From the NCBI GenBank assembly GCA_031257945.1, contig JAIRNU010000027.1, forward strand, positions 1 to 11,625: 11,625 nucleotides of DNA, given 5' to 3'. Source of the stretch: Holosporales bacterium. GTDB taxonomy: Bacteria > Pseudomonadota > Alphaproteobacteria > BNTO01. The notes under the pieces are model-generated. The model was not told where the DNA came from. It searched no databases and saw only the letters and a program-made list of their open reading frames with translations. Within the stretch, counting starts at the first letter, position 1; each line of letters opens with the position of its first letter. The position numbers were made by a program, and so were the translations under genes. Shown piece after piece: positions 11,521 through 11,625 of this stretch.

Positions 11521-11625
11521 AAACATAGGCATTATAGGGATCTCGGCCACACATAACTTGTAGAGTGCTAAAGGTGGGTTGCTCGGCGATCTACCACAAG
11601 AGCAGGCGGCAGCGCTGTATTTCCT

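Larger units (their letters stand above)
11117..11625. other. Right flank without an intact gene
   Basis: Open frames of 74-76 codons on both strands (11101-11350) lack start signals. The region holds the Myb terminator, the possible membrane-protein remnant, the 26-bp duplication and the terminator-bearing repeat. Nothing was recognised in 11521-11625. Confidence 0.5.

Overview
The window looks like accessory DNA from a host-associated alphaproteobacterium. A MucR/Ros-family regulator points to Alphaproteobacteria. The rest is unusually rich in exported proteins with eukaryote-like or low-complexity character: a two-repeat Myb protein, a BspA-type leucine-rich-repeat protein, a Phe-Gly/Pro/Gln-rich protein and a divergent pair of paralogues. 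That fits an intracellular endosymbiont or parasite of protists, for example of the Holosporales type. This placement is inference from gene content. No rRNA, tRNA, transposase, integrase or CRISPR array was seen.

Layout from left to right. Positions 1-614 are non-coding and hold a 79-bp dispersed repeat, a 9-10 bp hairpin and a short palindromic-repeat copy. At 615-1256 (+) is a pRiA4b ORF-3-like (IS1096 passenger TnpR-like) protein, followed by a terminator-like hairpin. At 1465-1722 (-) is a small exported protein with its own promoter. At 2191-2886 and 3134-3886 (+) are two paralogous exported proteins. They share an almost identical ~280-bp 5' module (leader, promoter, signal peptide) but have strongly diverged mature parts, and the pair is bracketed by two 65-bp direct repeats. 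At 4101-4871 (-) is a ComF-type phosphoribosyltransferase, the only obvious core-type gene. At 5130-6505 (+) is an exported repeat protein with a C-terminal LRR_5 domain, split by a one-base frameshift inside a coding tandem repeat. At 6843-7171 (-) lies a frameshifted gene remnant downstream of mucR (7259-7723, -). At 7998-9470 (-) is a 490-residue exported FG/Pro/Gln-rich protein, divergent from 9880-10362 (+), a small exported protein with one membrane helix. At 10610-11032 (+) is the exported Myb-like protein, whose frame continues after a TGA stop as a Gln-rich/acidic tail. The right end is non-coding apart from a possible membrane-protein remnant.

Most exported genes have a recognisable promoter of their own, so they look like single-gene units rather than an operon. 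Four families of dispersed repeats lie between them: 79-bp direct, 65-bp palindromic, 84-bp inverted and ~100-bp terminator-bearing. They flank nested segments and suggest that the region is built and reshuffled by recombination. The working picture is a variable secretome island for host interaction, with MucR as a possible regulator. That role is inferred from context, not shown.
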